64,000 nucleotides of DNA from PALSA-1353 sp036267155 (GCA_036267155.1 DATAWP010000066.1:62001-126000), one strand, 5' to 3'. Shown: positions 34,816-44,889, numbered from the stretch's first letter. The notes: generated by a model not told the origin, from the letters alone. A program made the numbers and translations.

Positions 34816-35952
34816 CTACGGCAACGGCTCGGTCGTCGGCGCTGCTTGCTTCCCCTCCGCAGGCGCCCATCTCGCTACATCCCGAAACTGTCCCCCTTGC
34901 TTCTGCTGCGCCGCCGGCAACTTCGACCCATCCGAAACATAAAAGCTATATTCTGGGTCGTCTGTCCTGAAGAACAGCCCATCCTTGGACCGGCACCGCG
35001 AATACACCAGTGGCCGATCCGCCCCATCGGGCAATCCACCTTTGATCAGCACATACCCCAACGTCTGCTTCCCATCCCCCCACGGATCAATCGGCACGCG
35101 GGGCAGCTCGCTGGCCAGTTCCTCAAGACTCCCCGGCCACCTTTCATGCTCGAACAGATAAATATGAGCCGCTAGCGACATCGCCGTCATATCCCTCTCG
35201 CTGTGCACCCGGCGAATCGTGTCACGAATGCGATCCAGCGATGGTTTCAAAATTGGATTGGTCGCCGACCCGGCCGGCTCGCCTCTCATCACCTGGTCGA
35301 ACTCCGCTTGTGCGGCGGGATGATCCAATAGCCGCGCGATCCAATCTCGCGCCGTGGATAACGGCAAATCATGGGTATCGCTCGCATCCTCCGTGATCGT
35401 CGCTCCTGAAGTCATCACCATCAGCCGATTCATATCCAGTGCGTCGATCCCCACCGCCACCAGCAGCCGCACGAGAGTTTCGCCCGGCTGATTCCTGAGC
35501 AACTCCGCCAGGTGCATCAAATCCCCCGCCGACTCGAACGCCGCCGGCTGATCCTTCAAAATCAGACTTTGATAAAGCGCCGCGTCACCGATTTCGTTGG
35601 CCACATTCCGGCATTCATTCAGATAGGAAACTCGGTTCGGATCAGATTCCCGCCACAGCGGCCACTCGGCATGCGTCAAGGAAGCCGCCTGATGCACCAT
35701 CTCCCGCACTTGCCCGTGCAGGTCATAATCCTGCTTCTCCATCCGCACCCACGCATCGGACATCGGCGGGTAATCCGGATAATTCATGTCCGACGCCGCC
35801 GGCGCCATGATGTTTTTCGCATCATCGTTCCTGAGCACCTTCGCGGCCCGCAAATAAATCGCCGCCGCATCGTCCGCCGGTTCGCTCGTCTGCCCCCACG
35901 CCGGACCGGCCGCTATTCCCACCATCACCATCAAAATCCAAGGTCCGCGCAT
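34816..35952 (-). CDS. Secreted hypothetical protein
   Basis: About 378 residues starting at ATG 35952 with a clear signal peptide (RGPWILMVMVGIAAGPAWGQ). The mature part is helical and begins SEPADDAAAIYLRAAKVLRN, with a later AHIYLFEHERWPGSLEELAS segment and a C-terminal RTDDPEYSFYVSDGSK. The combination of YPxSLxEL-like and FxxDDPxYS-like pieces is common in planctomycete exported proteins of unknown role. The upstream in-frame ATGs (to 36024) would spoil the signal peptide. It is codirectional with the C45-like gene, 100 bases upstream of it. Confidence 0.65.
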   Translation of the reverse strand: MRGPWILMVMVGIAAGPAWGQTSEPADDAAAIYLRAAKVLRNDDAKNIMAPAASDMNYPDYPPMSDAWVRMEKQDYDLHGQVREMVHQAASLTHAEWPLWRESDPNRVSYLNECRNVANEIGDAALYQSLILKDQPAAFESAGDLMHLAELLRNQPGETLVRLLVAVGIDALDMNRLMVMTSGATITEDASDTHDLPLSTARDWIARLLDHPAAQAEFDQVMRGEPAGSATNPILKPSLDRIRDTIRRVHSERDMTAMSLAAHIYLFEHERWPGSLEELASELPRVPIDPWGDGKQTLGYVLIKGGLPDGADRPLVYSRCRSKDGLFFRTDDPEYSFYVSDGSKLPAAQQKQGGQFRDVARWAPAEGKQAAPTTEPLP

Positions 35953-36097
35953 TGGTATCTCCTGCAAAAAAACATCCGGCCGCATCATCATAGACGGAAT
36001 CGTTCGGCTCTTATCTCCCTGCAACCAGGTTAATTCTCAGCGGCCCTGATCCCGCATACAATGCGCCCGATTGAACCATTCAAAGGAGAAGACAGTC

Positions 36098-36583
36098 ATG
36101 CCCGATGAATCGCTATTGATTCTTGCCAAGGACGTTCGCGGCAAGACGTTGCGGATTATAGACGGTGTTACCGAACAGCAAGCCCGTTTTGCGCCACCGG
36201 GCCTTCACAACCACATCCTCTGGCACGCAGGACATTCGTTGATCGTCGTCGAGCATCTGGGCGTCTCGCCGGCCGCGGGCAAGCCGCCCGTCTACCCGCA
36301 GGATTGGTTTGATAAGTTCAGTTGGACGAGTCAGCCCGCCACCGTGACACAGTGGCCGACCTTGGCCGAAGTCCAATCCAAGCTGATTGATCAGGCCGAG
36401 CGCCTGACCGCGGCCATCCAAAAACTGACCGAGCAGCAGCTTTCCCAAACCGTCGGCGATCCAGCTAAATCGCGCAACCTGCGCTGGTCAATCATTCATG
36501 GTCTGCACGATGAGGCGGGCCACCAGGGCGAGATGTGGTTGCTGAAGAAGCTTCAGATCAAGGCGAGCGGCCAAGGCGCATGA
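36098..36583 (+). CDS. DinB family protein
   Basis: 161 residues forming the four-helix DinB/YfiT bundle. The three metal-binding His are visible: LWHAGHSLIVVEHL (first His) and HGLHDEAGHQGEMWLL (the HxxxH-type pair). An AAAGGAG site precedes the ATG at 36098. DinB-like enzymes often use bacillithiol or similar thiols, or act as metal-dependent transferases. The substrate is unknown. It is closely followed by the alpha-mannosidase gene (31 bases) and may be cotranscribed with it. Confidence 0.88.
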   Translation: MPDESLLILAKDVRGKTLRIIDGVTEQQARFAPPGLHNHILWHAGHSLIVVEHLGVSPAAGKPPVYPQDWFDKFSWTSQPATVTQWPTLAEVQSKLIDQAERLTAAIQKLTEQQLSQTVGDPAKSRNLRWSIIHGLHDEAGHQGEMWLLKKLQIKASGQGA

Positions 36584-36614
36584 AGTTCAACGGGGTCACT
36601 ACGGAGATGGAAAC

Positions 36615-39600
36615 ATGCGTGTTACCGGAATGTTTGCCGTTCTGCTCGTTGCGGTTCTGCGGGTTTCTTCTGCTCATGGGCAGAGCGAGCCGGCCACGAC
36701 GCAACCGATCCATCCGGGGACGTTGTATCTGGTCGGCTATTCGCACCTCGACACGGAATGGCGGTGGACGTATCCGACCGTCATCGCCCACTACATCCCC
36801 AACACCATGCGGGCCAATTTCCAACTGTTTGAGAAGTACCCAGACTTCATCTTCAACTGGACGGGCGCGAATCGCTATCGACTAATGAAGGAGTACTACC
36901 CGGCGGACTTTGCGAAGGTGAAACAGTACGTGGCGGCAGGACGGTGGTTTCCCGCCGGGTCGAGTTGGGAAGAATGCCTCGCCGACGAGCCGTCGGCCGA
37001 GTCGCTGGTCCGCCAGGTGTTGTACGGCAACGAATTTTTTCGGCGCGAGTTCGGCAAGGCCAGCAACGAATTCATGCTGCCCGACACCTTCGGATTTCCC
37101 GCATCGCTGCCAACCATCTTGGCGCATTGTGGGCTCAAAGGGTTTTCAACGCAGAAACTGACCTGGGGCAGCGCGGTAGGCATTCCGTTCAATATTGGCA
37201 AATGGATCGGCCCGGACGGACGCTGGATCGTCGCGGTGATGGACGCCGGCGGTTACACCACGCGAGTCAAGACCGATCCGACAACAAGCCCATCGTGGAC
37301 GGACCGCGTGGAAGCCAACGGCGAGCGCGACGGCGTATATGTCGATTACCGCTACTACGGTGTGGGTGATCGCGGCGGTTCGCCGGACGAAAAGTCCGTC
37401 CAGGAAGTGGAGCACGCGGTGAAGGAAAATGCTCCGATCAAAGTGATCTCGGCGACGGCCGCGCAAATGTTCGATGACCTCACGCCCAAGCAGCTCGCCG
37501 CGCTGCCGACATATCAAGGCGATCTGCTGCTGACGCAGCACTCCGCGGGCACGCCTACGTCGCAAGCCTTTCAGAAATGGCTGAACCGCAAGAACGAGCT
37601 GCTGGCCGACGACGCCGAGCGCGCATCCGTCGCGGCAGAATTGCTGGGCGCGGCTCCCTATCCTCTGGAGAAGATTACCGATGCGTGGCACCTGATTCTG
37701 GCAGGTCAGTTTCACGATATCCTCGCCGGGACGTGCGTGCCCAAGGCGATCGACTATGCCTGGAACGATGGGCTGCTGGCGCGCAACGAACTCACGGCCG
37801 TGCGGAACGACGCCATCGGTGCGGTGAGCAGGGCTTTGGATACGCGGGTCGATGGAACCGCACTGGTTGTCTACAACCCATTGTCGGTCCGGCGGCAGGA
37901 CGTGGTTGAAGCGGAGATTCACTTTGCCGGCGGAGTTCCCAAAGCCGTGCAGGCGATCGGACCGGATGGACGTTCGGCGCCGGCACAGATTCTGGCGACG
38001 AGTGGCGACAACGTTCGCGTTGCCGTGCTGGCGACAGTTCCATCGATCGGATTTGCGGTATACGACGTGCAAGCCGCATCAGAGGCGCCCAGAGACGCCT
38101 TGAGCGTGACGCCGCATTCGCTGGAAAACGAGCGCTATCGTGTGCGGCTCGACGCCGCCGGCGATGTCGTGGAAATCTTCGACAAGACGGCGAATCGCGA
38201 GTTGCTCGCGTCGCCGGCCCGTCTCGCGTTTCTGCACGATACGCCGCAGCAGTATCCGGCGTGGAATGTCGATTACAAGGATCGCGTTGCCCCGCCCTAC
38301 GCCTATGTGGCCGGCCCGGCTGGAATTCGCGTCGTGGAATCGGGGCCGGTGCGCGTGGCTGTCGAAGTGCGACGGGCATCGCAGGGTTCGACCATCGTGC
38401 AGACCATTCGACTTTCAGCCGGAGAAGCAGGCAACCGCGTCGAGTTCGACACGCATATCGATTGGCACACCCCGGCGTCGGATCTGAAAGCCACGTTTCC
38501 CCTGGCCGTTTCCAATCCGCTGGCGACATATAACTGGGAAGCCGGAACGATCCAGCGCGGCAACAACGACCCGAAGAAATACGAAGTGCCATCGCATCAG
38601 TGGTTTGATCTGACCGATCGCGACGGATCGTATGGCGTCTCGGTGCTGGAGGATTGCAAGTACGCCTCCGACAAGCCTGACGACAGCACGCTTCGGCTTA
38701 CGCTCCTTCGCACGCCGGGCGTGCATGAGGCGTTCACCGATCAGGCAACGCAGGATTTTGGACGGCATCATGTGCTGTACGCGCTGGAAGGTCATTCCGG
38801 CGATTGGCGCGAAGGCGATACCCAGTGGGAAGCGATGCGGCTCAACCAGCCATTGAGCGCGTTCGTTTCGCCGAAGCATGAAGGGGGGCTGGGCAAGTCT
38901 TTTTCCCTGCTATCGCTCAACACGCGGCAGGTTGCCGTGCGCGCGTTGAAGTTAGCGGAGGACGGCGACCGGCTCATCGTCCGTCTTCAGGAACTCAGCG
39001 GCCGACCCGCCGCCGGCGTGAATATCCGGCGAGCGGCGCCTTCCGATCAGAACCTTGAAGAAGTCGATGGCCAGGAACGAGATATTGCACGATCCAGCGG
39101 GACGATCAATATGCCGGCCTACGGCCTGCGTGCTTTCTCGATCGATCCGTGGTCGCTCAATCACGGACAGAGGATTCCGCCGCCAAGCTCGCAACCGCTG
39201 GCGCTGCCTTTCAATGTCGATGTAGTCACGCCGACCCGGCCAGCGTCGTCGAATAAACCCGCTACCGGATTCGACTCCGACGGGCGAACGATCCCCGCGG
39301 AAATGTTGCCATCGACGCTGCGGTGCGAGGGCGTCACCTTCAACTTCGGCGCTGCCGGTTCACCCAACGCAGTCTCATGCCGAGGGCAGAAAATCGCTCT
39401 ACCGCCGGGCTCCATCAATCGCGTCTATCTTTTGGCCGCCGCTTCAAACGGCGAAGCGAAGGTTACGTTCCACATTGGCGACCAACCCATCGACCTGACC
39501 ATCCAGGATTGGGGCGGCTATATCGGCCTGCCGGATGACCGCATCTGGAAAGGGAGCAATTATCCCGAGGCGGACTACGAGTGGCACAACCGCTTCGCCG

Positions 39601-39869
39601 GCATCGCACCGGGATTCGTCCGGCCGGATCCGGTCGCGTGGTACAGCTCGCACCGCCATGCGCCCGACGGCTCAAACGAGATTTACGACTATTGCTACCT
39701 GTTTAAATATCGAATCGATTTACCGGTCAACGCCAGGACACTGACCCTTCCCGACGAACCCCGTGTAAAGATTCTGGCGGCGACAGCGGCGTATAACGAG
39801 AACGACGCGGTCGCCGCGCCTCCGCCGCAGTGGCCCTGGGATGGAATCACCCTGTCCAATCCGCGGTAA
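36615..39869 (+). CDS. Secreted alpha-mannosidase (GH38 family)
   Basis: 1084 residues with a signal peptide (MRVTGMFAVLLVAVLRVSS, cleavage near AHG). The N-terminal catalytic domain has the zinc ligands His44 and Asp46 in VGYSHLDTEWRW and the nucleophile Asp157 in EFMLPDTFGFPASLP. KITDAWHLILAGQFHDILAGT carries further zinc-site residues. The middle and C-terminal beta domains follow (SVTPHSLENERYRVRLDAAG; NRVEFDTHIDW). It would trim alpha-mannosides of complex glycans in the periplasm or outside. The last 250 residues include extra beta-sandwich-like sequence not usual for short GH38 enzymes. Confidence 0.92.
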   Translation: MRVTGMFAVLLVAVLRVSSAHGQSEPATTQPIHPGTLYLVGYSHLDTEWRWTYPTVIAHYIPNTMRANFQLFEKYPDFIFNWTGANRYRLMKEYYPADFAKVKQYVAAGRWFPAGSSWEECLADEPSAESLVRQVLYGNEFFRREFGKASNEFMLPDTFGFPASLPTILAHCGLKGFSTQKLTWGSAVGIPFNIGKWIGPDGRWIVAVMDAGGYTTRVKTDPTTSPSWTDRVEANGERDGVYVDYRYYGVGDRGGSPDEKSVQEVEHAVKENAPIKVISATAAQMFDDLTPKQLAALPTYQGDLLLTQHSAGTPTSQAFQKWLNRKNELLADDAERASVAAELLGAAPYPLEKITDAWHLILAGQFHDILAGTCVPKAIDYAWNDGLLARNELTAVRNDAIGAVSRALDTRVDGTALVVYNPLSVRRQDVVEAEIHFAGGVPKAVQAIGPDGRSAPAQILATSGDNVRVAVLATVPSIGFAVYDVQAASEAPRDALSVTPHSLENERYRVRLDAAGDVVEIFDKTANRELLASPARLAFLHDTPQQYPAWNVDYKDRVAPPYAYVAGPAGIRVVESGPVRVAVEVRRASQGSTIVQTIRLSAGEAGNRVEFDTHIDWHTPASDLKATFPLAVSNPLATYNWEAGTIQRGNNDPKKYEVPSHQWFDLTDRDGSYGVSVLEDCKYASDKPDDSTLRLTLLRTPGVHEAFTDQATQDFGRHHVLYALEGHSGDWREGDTQWEAMRLNQPLSAFVSPKHEGGLGKSFSLLSLNTRQVAVRALKLAEDGDRLIVRLQELSGRPAAGVNIRRAAPSDQNLEEVDGQERDIARSSGTINMPAYGLRAFSIDPWSLNHGQRIPPPSSQPLALPFNVDVVTPTRPASSNKPATGFDSDGRTIPAEMLPSTLRCEGVTFNFGAAGSPNAVSCRGQKIALPPGSINRVYLLAAASNGEAKVTFHIGDQPIDLTIQDWGGYIGLPDDRIWKGSNYPEADYEWHNRFAGIAPGFVRPDPVAWYSSHRHAPDGSNEIYDYCYLFKYRIDLPVNARTLTLPDEPRVKILAATAAYNENDAVAAPPPQWPWDGITLSNPR

Positions 39870-39891
39870 ACGCGCGGGAATCGGGAGGCCC

Positions 39892-42246
39892 TCACTCCAT
39901 TTCATACTTCATTTCGAGTTGAGGGCCGACGATTCTTACGGTCAGCCGATCCGTGATTTGCCGGTATTGCGAGTCCGCGGTGGCGCTTCCCCACGCGAGA
40001 GCGAATTGCTCGAGCTGAGTTTCGCCGTGCATCTTTTCGCTGACGCCCAGCACCACCTCCTTGGCCTCCAGGTCGCGGGCGGTCGTTGCAATCGCATACA
40101 GAGGATTGTTCGTCGGCAAAACAACGGGATAGACCTGCTTGCCGACGTGCTCGGCCACCGAAACGATCCGGGTCAACAGTTCGCGGTCGCTGTCGTCCAT
40201 GGACATCTCCTGCTCCGTAACGCCAAGCGTGCGGGCCGGGAGAACTTTGCAGGTGACAACGACGATATCCCGCTCGTTGGTGTTCACTTCAGTGAGGATT
40301 TTCTCCAGCACCGGCAGGCTGCGCGGTCCGCGGGCGGCGACCAGGATGGGTGCGGCGTGCGACAGGCCCAGGGCCTGGGCCGTCACGCGGTCGCTGCTCC
40401 GCTCGTTGAATTGCTCGAGATGCTCGTGGTTGCCGCCGTGACGCCGAAGGGAGATCCGCTCAACCAACGTGAACGTAACGAGAAAAAAGGCGGTGAAGCC
40501 TACACCCCAGATCGTCGCGGTTTTCTTGGTCAGCAGATTCACGCATGCGGTGCAGATCAGGATCAGGAACACCACGACGATTCCAATCGGAATCCGAATC
40601 AGCCCGTGATTGGTTTGTTTCGTGATGTTCAGCGGCACGTTGTACTCACGTGGCGCGCGGATCTTAAACCGAAGAACGGTCATCGCCAGCGACATGAAAA
40701 CGAACGACCACACCACGCCGAAAGCGTATGCTTCTCCCAACGTGTTGACGTCACCCAGGCTGGCGACGATCACGACGACCTGGGCGACGCCCACGACGTT
40801 GATGATTCGATTGGTGGTGCCGAACCGCTTGTGCGGCCGCAGAAACCACGGTGTCAGCACGCCGTCTTCCGCCAGGCGATTCAATACCCCATTAGAGCCG
40901 ACCAGGCTCGTATTCACCGCCCCGGCAAGGATCAGGAAACCGACGATGACGACAAAACATTCCATGACGATCTTGATCCACGCCGGGCCGACCAGGTAAT
41001 GAACCAGCCCGTTGATCAGGTTGTCGCGATACCCGCCATTGTCGCGCTCGACATGCTGCCATTGGCGGTTGATGACGATCGGTTGGTTGGTCTTCGTGAC
41101 GACCTCGCGTCCCTGCGCGTCGGTGGCGTGGAGCATGAGGTATCCCCAATCGGCCCGGTGCCGATCGTCCGCCGGGCGAAGATAGTCGACCGCCCACCAT
41201 GTTTTGCCGCGGGCATCGAGCGTTGTCGCGGTTCCGTTATTGACCACCTGCGTAATGACCCGCTTGCCATCCGGAATAATCAGAACTGCCAGGAAACTGA
41301 TAATTCCGGTCAGGCAAATCGCATAAATGGAGATGACCCTCCCCGCCCGGAGGAGATTTCCAAGCTTGGGCGCTTCAATCTCCCGATTGACCTGGGCCAG
41401 CGATTCCTCGCCGCTCATCGCCAGCAGCGAATGGCCGAAAGCAACCAAGATGCCCAGCGTGCCCAGAATCCTCGGAAAATGTTCAAGCCAGCCGGACGAT
41501 GCCTGCTTGGTGGGATCGAGGCTGCTTTGCGTGAAGATGGGTTTCAGCGGCGGCACATGGAGCGTCCCATGCGGCATCACCCACAGGGTCATCGCACTCC
41601 ACGCAAAGATCATCAATCCCATCAACGTCGTCAATTGCATGATCCGCAGGGCACGCTCGCTGGATTCGTGGATGCCGATGATGTTGGTGCGCCAAAAATA
41701 CAGAGTGACGCCGATCGCGATCAACATCGTCAGGAAATTGATCAGCTCAGGATGTGTCGTGGCATCGAATACGACGGGGTGGGCGCTGTGCTCGGTCGCG
41801 AGCTTCAGCATGTCGCCAACGAGGCCCACGAGATATTGCCCCGCGGCCACGGAACTGATAGGGCCGGTCAGAATGTAATCGAACATCAGGGCGCTGACGG
41901 AGAGCTTGGCCAATCCTCCGCCGACGGCGTCCTTGACAACCTTATACACCCCGCCCCGCGTAAAGAGCGTGCAGCTCTCCATGTACACCGCGGTGACCGG
42001 ATACACGAAGAGCATCACGGCGAGGATGAACCAGGGCGCGGCCTTTCCGACCGCCTGTTCGCTGATCCCGCCGATGTAATAGGCTGTGCTGGCCAGATCG
42101 CACAGCACGATCGCCGCGGCGCGCCAGAAGCTCATGAACGCCAGCGCGACGCTGCTGACAACCAACACGTTGATTTTGCGCTGGCGGGCGGCGTCCGGGA
42201 GCCGGGCAAGGTCCAGGTCGCTCAATATGGTCGGATCCCTCGACAA
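39892..42246 (-). CDS. APC superfamily permease with C-terminal cytoplasmic domain
   Basis: 784 residues. About twelve membrane helices lie in the first 620, with the opening YIGGISEQAVGKAAPWFILA and GISSV-like GPISSVAAGQYLVGLV. A large soluble loop of about 90 residues lies between helices 7 and 8 (DYLRPADDRHRADWGYLMLH). The C-terminal 150 residues are a soluble, alpha/beta universal-stress-like domain (PILVAARGPRSLPVLEKILT, AKEVVLGVSEKM). The start is TTG at 42246 with AGGAAA before it. It is the last gene of the Amt/PII cluster. The substrate is unknown; amino acids or amines fit both family and context. Confidence 0.85.
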   Translation of the reverse strand: MSRDPTILSDLDLARLPDAARQRKINVLVVSSVALAFMSFWRAAAIVLCDLASTAYYIGGISEQAVGKAAPWFILAVMLFVYPVTAVYMESCTLFTRGGVYKVVKDAVGGGLAKLSVSALMFDYILTGPISSVAAGQYLVGLVGDMLKLATEHSAHPVVFDATTHPELINFLTMLIAIGVTLYFWRTNIIGIHESSERALRIMQLTTLMGLMIFAWSAMTLWVMPHGTLHVPPLKPIFTQSSLDPTKQASSGWLEHFPRILGTLGILVAFGHSLLAMSGEESLAQVNREIEAPKLGNLLRAGRVISIYAICLTGIISFLAVLIIPDGKRVITQVVNNGTATTLDARGKTWWAVDYLRPADDRHRADWGYLMLHATDAQGREVVTKTNQPIVINRQWQHVERDNGGYRDNLINGLVHYLVGPAWIKIVMECFVVIVGFLILAGAVNTSLVGSNGVLNRLAEDGVLTPWFLRPHKRFGTTNRIINVVGVAQVVVIVASLGDVNTLGEAYAFGVVWSFVFMSLAMTVLRFKIRAPREYNVPLNITKQTNHGLIRIPIGIVVVFLILICTACVNLLTKKTATIWGVGFTAFFLVTFTLVERISLRRHGGNHEHLEQFNERSSDRVTAQALGLSHAAPILVAARGPRSLPVLEKILTEVNTNERDIVVVTCKVLPARTLGVTEQEMSMDDSDRELLTRIVSVAEHVGKQVYPVVLPTNNPLYAIATTARDLEAKEVVLGVSEKMHGETQLEQFALAWGSATADSQYRQITDRLTVRIVGPQLEMKYEME

Positions 42247-42265
42247 CGAATTTCCTAGCGAATTC

Positions 42266-42493
42266 TCACAACACTTTCAGGTCGTATTCATCGCGCTCGG
42301 AACGTCTCTCAAATTTTCCGACAAGTCTGTTGGTCCACATCGCCCCAAAAAGTGCGCCCAACTCCATGACCGCAAAGTACAATCCGACGCCAACGATCGG
42401 CATCCTGTAGTAAATCATCAGGACGGCGCACACACCGACAATGACCACCTGGGTCGGTATGAAGGTCCTTTTGTAACGCTTTGTCCAGTTCAT
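42266..42493 (-). CDS. Small membrane protein in the Amt/PII cluster (75 aa)
   Basis: A basic start (MNWTKRYKRTF) and two membrane helices (PTQVVIVGVCAVLMIYY, and VGVGLYFAVMELGALFGAMW). A charged tail ends ERRSERDEYDLKVL. It precedes the APC permease by 19 bases and may be its accessory subunit. The family was not recognised. Confidence 0.7.
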   Translation of the reverse strand: MNWTKRYKRTFIPTQVVIVGVCAVLMIYYRMPIVGVGLYFAVMELGALFGAMWTNRLVGKFERRSERDEYDLKVL

Positions 42494-42520
42494 GCGGGAC
42501 TCCTTGGTAAAGACGGGTGA

Positions 42521-42757
42521 TTAGGGCGCGGCCTCGATGTACAGCTCGGCCTTGTGCCGCGTCACATAGACTTTGAAATCACGATACAACAGGGCTTTGA
42601 AAACTTCCCCCCACGGGAAGGCGCGGACGTGATAAATCTTGATGCGAAATCCACCCATGGATTCCTGGAGATCCCCGGTGTCGCCCATCATGTAGCGGAG
42701 CGATTCCGCCACATCGACGCCGGGATTCATAACGAGTGAAGGATTCTTTTCTGCCAT
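42521..42757 (-). CDS. Small hypothetical protein next to PII (78 aa)
   Basis: A soluble protein starting at ATG 42757: MAEKNPSLVMNPGVDVAESL, then GDTGDLQESMGGFRIKIYHV, AFPWGEVFKALLYRDFKVYV and an end TRHKAELYIEAAP. Two beta-rich segments are likely. It lies 22 bases after the PII stop and 27 bases before the small membrane protein, so it is part of the operon. No family was recognised. A PII target or a link between PII and the transporters is a reasonable guess only. The longer upstream frame is antisense or out of frame with PII. Confidence 0.6.
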   Translation of the reverse strand: MAEKNPSLVMNPGVDVAESLRYMMGDTGDLQESMGGFRIKIYHVRAFPWGEVFKALLYRDFKVYVTRHKAELYIEAAP

Positions 42758-42779
42758 GGTCGCACCAGATTCAGCGGCG

Positions 42780-43118
42780 TCAGAGGGCGGCCTCGTTGCG
42801 CTCTCCCGTGCGGATGCGGACGACTTCCGGCAGGGGCAGAACGAACAGCTTTCCATCGCCGACGCCGCCGGTGCGGGCTGATTCGACAATCGCGTTGACG
42901 GCGCTGTCCTTTTCGGCATCTTTGACCGCAACGAAAAGGCATACCTTCGGAACGAATCCGGCATCCATCTTCGGCCCGCGATATCGCTCATTGTGGCCCA
43001 GTTGACGCGCGAATCCCTTGCTCTCCAGCGCCGTCATGCCAAGGATGCCCAACTTCACCAGGGCGGCCTTCACCGCCTCAACCTTGTTGGGTTTGACGAC
43101 GGCAATGATCATTTGCAT
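42780..43118 (-). CDS. PII-family nitrogen regulatory protein lacking Tyr51
   Basis: 112 residues, full PII length, starting at ATG 43118 after a GGAGGTTTCC site. MQMIIAVVKPNKVEAVKAAL, the T-loop entry GFARQLGHNERYRGPKMDAG, the B-loop ARTGGVGDGKLFVLP and the C-loop RIRTGERNEAAL align without gaps to GlnB/GlnK. Tyr46 is kept but the uridylylated Tyr51 is Met. Thus 2-oxoglutarate and ATP/ADP sensing is likely while GlnD-type uridylylation at the usual site is not. Its place between Amt and other permeases suggests that it gates transport. Confidence 0.9.
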   Translation of the reverse strand: MQMIIAVVKPNKVEAVKAALVKLGILGMTALESKGFARQLGHNERYRGPKMDAGFVPKVCLFVAVKDAEKDSAVNAIVESARTGGVGDGKLFVLPLPEVVRIRTGERNEAAL

Positions 43119-43160
43119 GGAAACCTCCATCTGCTTCGGGCTACGCCCGTCGAACTTCAA

Positions 43161-44786
43161 TCACGACCCGGGACGCGGCGGCGGCATGAGCGGCAACCAA
43201 TGGGATTGTACTTGCAGCAGTGCAGTCGCCGTCAGCATCGACGCGATGCTCACGATGAATCCAATCTTCATCCAGTATCCGAACTTGATCGTTCCGTGTC
43301 CGCGTCGCTCCAGGAGGCCGCAAGCCACGATGTTCGCCGTGGATCCGATGAGCGTCATATTACCCATAAACGTGCCGCCGAACAGCATGAACCAGTAGAT
43401 TGCCGACGAATAAGGCCCCCCCGCGCTGGCGCGGATGTCATGCACCACGGGCATGAACGTGGCTACAGCCAGCACATTGTCGAGGAACGCGCTCAGCCAC
43501 CCGGTGGACCAGCCGATCACCTGGATGACCGATGTATGCCCGCCCCCGACGGCGCTCAGACGGGCGGCGATAACCTCGGTTACGCCCGTATCCTGCAAGG
43601 TTCCCACCGATGCGAAGAGCATCATGAAGAATGACAGCGTCCACCAGTCCACCCGGCGCTCGACCAGCTCGCGCGCCTTTTCCCGTTGCAGCAGCAGCAC
43701 GACGCAGCCCATCGCCAGGGCGGCCGCCACCATCATCGTCCCCTCGCGCAGACCGTAGACGACCGAGCCGTCGGCGCGGTGCACCACGGAGCCATCGGGC
43801 AGCGTCAGCGGGCAATGGAACAAGGTGCCGAGCCAGATTTCGGTCTGGTGGTGCGTCACCAGCAGCAGGATCAGCCCCAGCAGCACCGCCCAAGCAACGC
43901 GAAACGCCCGCTTCGCCTCCGCGTCGTCCGATTTCTCCGTTGAATAGAAAGAATCTGAAAGAGCGCTGTCGTAAGAAGCGGCTGACTCGTCCACGCCGAC
44001 GGAATTCCCTTCCCCGCCCGCGGCCAGAGCCATGGCCGAGTGAGCGACAGAGCGGACCCTGGCCTTGGCAGCAAACTCAGCGTCGACTGCGGCGCTGAAT
44101 GCGGTGAACGATTCCGCGAACCACCAGCGGCAAATCGCGAACGTCACCACATCCACCACCAGCGCCACCGGGGCTGCATCCTTCAGAAAATCCGTAAAGC
44201 TCAATCCGGTTTTCAAGGCGATCAGCACTCCGATCGGATTTCCGACCGAACTCATCGCAGATCCGTTGTTGCAGGCGAAGACCAGCATGATGATGAACGG
44301 GACGGGATTGAGCTTGTACTTGGCGGTCAGATGGAGCATCGCGCCGGCCATGAACAGGATGGCGGTGACTTCGCCCACCAGCGCAGATGCCAGCGACGCC
44401 AGGATCATCATCGTGATCAGCAGCAACTGAGGCCGCGGCCCAACCGTGCTGACAATGGCGCTGACGACATGCTCGAAGAACCGGCACTCTTCGAGATACC
44501 CGATGACCAGGAACGTGCCGATGAGAAAGACCAGAACGTCCAGGCTGGCCGCCTGGGTAAACCGCTCGACCGTGAGCAGGCTGCAAGCCATGAGCAGTGC
44601 GATTCCGCCAAAGGCAAACGCGAGGCGGAACTCGCCGAACATCAACGTGCCATAGATGAACATTGAGAAAATGCCGATGCTGAGGATCTGCCGTCCGTTG
44701 AAAACAAGCAGTCCGGTCCGGTGCAGCAGCAGCAGCAGGAGGATGGTGCCGGCCAGCAACCCAAAGAACTTACCAACCTTCAACAT
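43161..44786 (-). CDS. ArsB/NhaD (SLC13-like) family ion transporter
   Basis: 541 residues with about 12-13 membrane helices. The family pattern is clear: AASLDVLVFLIGTFLVIGYL, VGEVTAILFMAGAMLHLTA, CNNGSAMSSVGNPIGVLIAL (the Asn-Gly-Pro re-entrant motif), and near the end AFLDNVLAVATFMPVVHDI and LFGGTFMGNMTLIGSTANIV (second re-entrant motif). The long central cytoplasmic loop (about 230-290) is Ala/Ser/Asp-rich. It likely exchanges Na+ or another ion or anion. It sits between Amt (with a terminator in the gap) and PII, 42 bases from PII. Confidence 0.85.
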   Translation of the reverse strand: MLKVGKFFGLLAGTILLLLLLHRTGLLVFNGRQILSIGIFSMFIYGTLMFGEFRLAFAFGGIALLMACSLLTVERFTQAASLDVLVFLIGTFLVIGYLEECRFFEHVVSAIVSTVGPRPQLLLITMMILASLASALVGEVTAILFMAGAMLHLTAKYKLNPVPFIIMLVFACNNGSAMSSVGNPIGVLIALKTGLSFTDFLKDAAPVALVVDVVTFAICRWWFAESFTAFSAAVDAEFAAKARVRSVAHSAMALAAGGEGNSVGVDESAASYDSALSDSFYSTEKSDDAEAKRAFRVAWAVLLGLILLLVTHHQTEIWLGTLFHCPLTLPDGSVVHRADGSVVYGLREGTMMVAAALAMGCVVLLLQREKARELVERRVDWWTLSFFMMLFASVGTLQDTGVTEVIAARLSAVGGGHTSVIQVIGWSTGWLSAFLDNVLAVATFMPVVHDIRASAGGPYSSAIYWFMLFGGTFMGNMTLIGSTANIVACGLLERRGHGTIKFGYWMKIGFIVSIASMLTATALLQVQSHWLPLMPPPRPGS

Positions 44787-44828
44787 GTAGCGCCTTGTTG
44801 CTTATTGGCTGTCGGCCAAATCTGTCAG

Positions 44829-44860
44829 AAAACCCGCCGGTCCCGTTAAGGACCGGCGGG
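44829..44860 (-). terminator. Rho-independent terminator after amt
   Basis: CCCGCCGGTCC (44833-44843) and GGACCGGCGGG (44850-44860) form a perfect 11-bp stem with loop CGTTAA. In the minus-strand direction it is followed by TTTT. It lies 30 bases after the amt stop, so the downstream permease and PII genes must either be read through or have their own promoter. Confidence 0.85.
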
Positions 44861-44889
44861 CTGATGTCATGCATAGACCGTCGAACTGC

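Noticed and set aside
39841..42258. 805-codon plus-strand open frame opposite the APC permease
   Set aside because: It is exactly antisense to a clear membrane transporter, His/Asp/Gln-rich and without any fold pattern; a GC-rich shadow.
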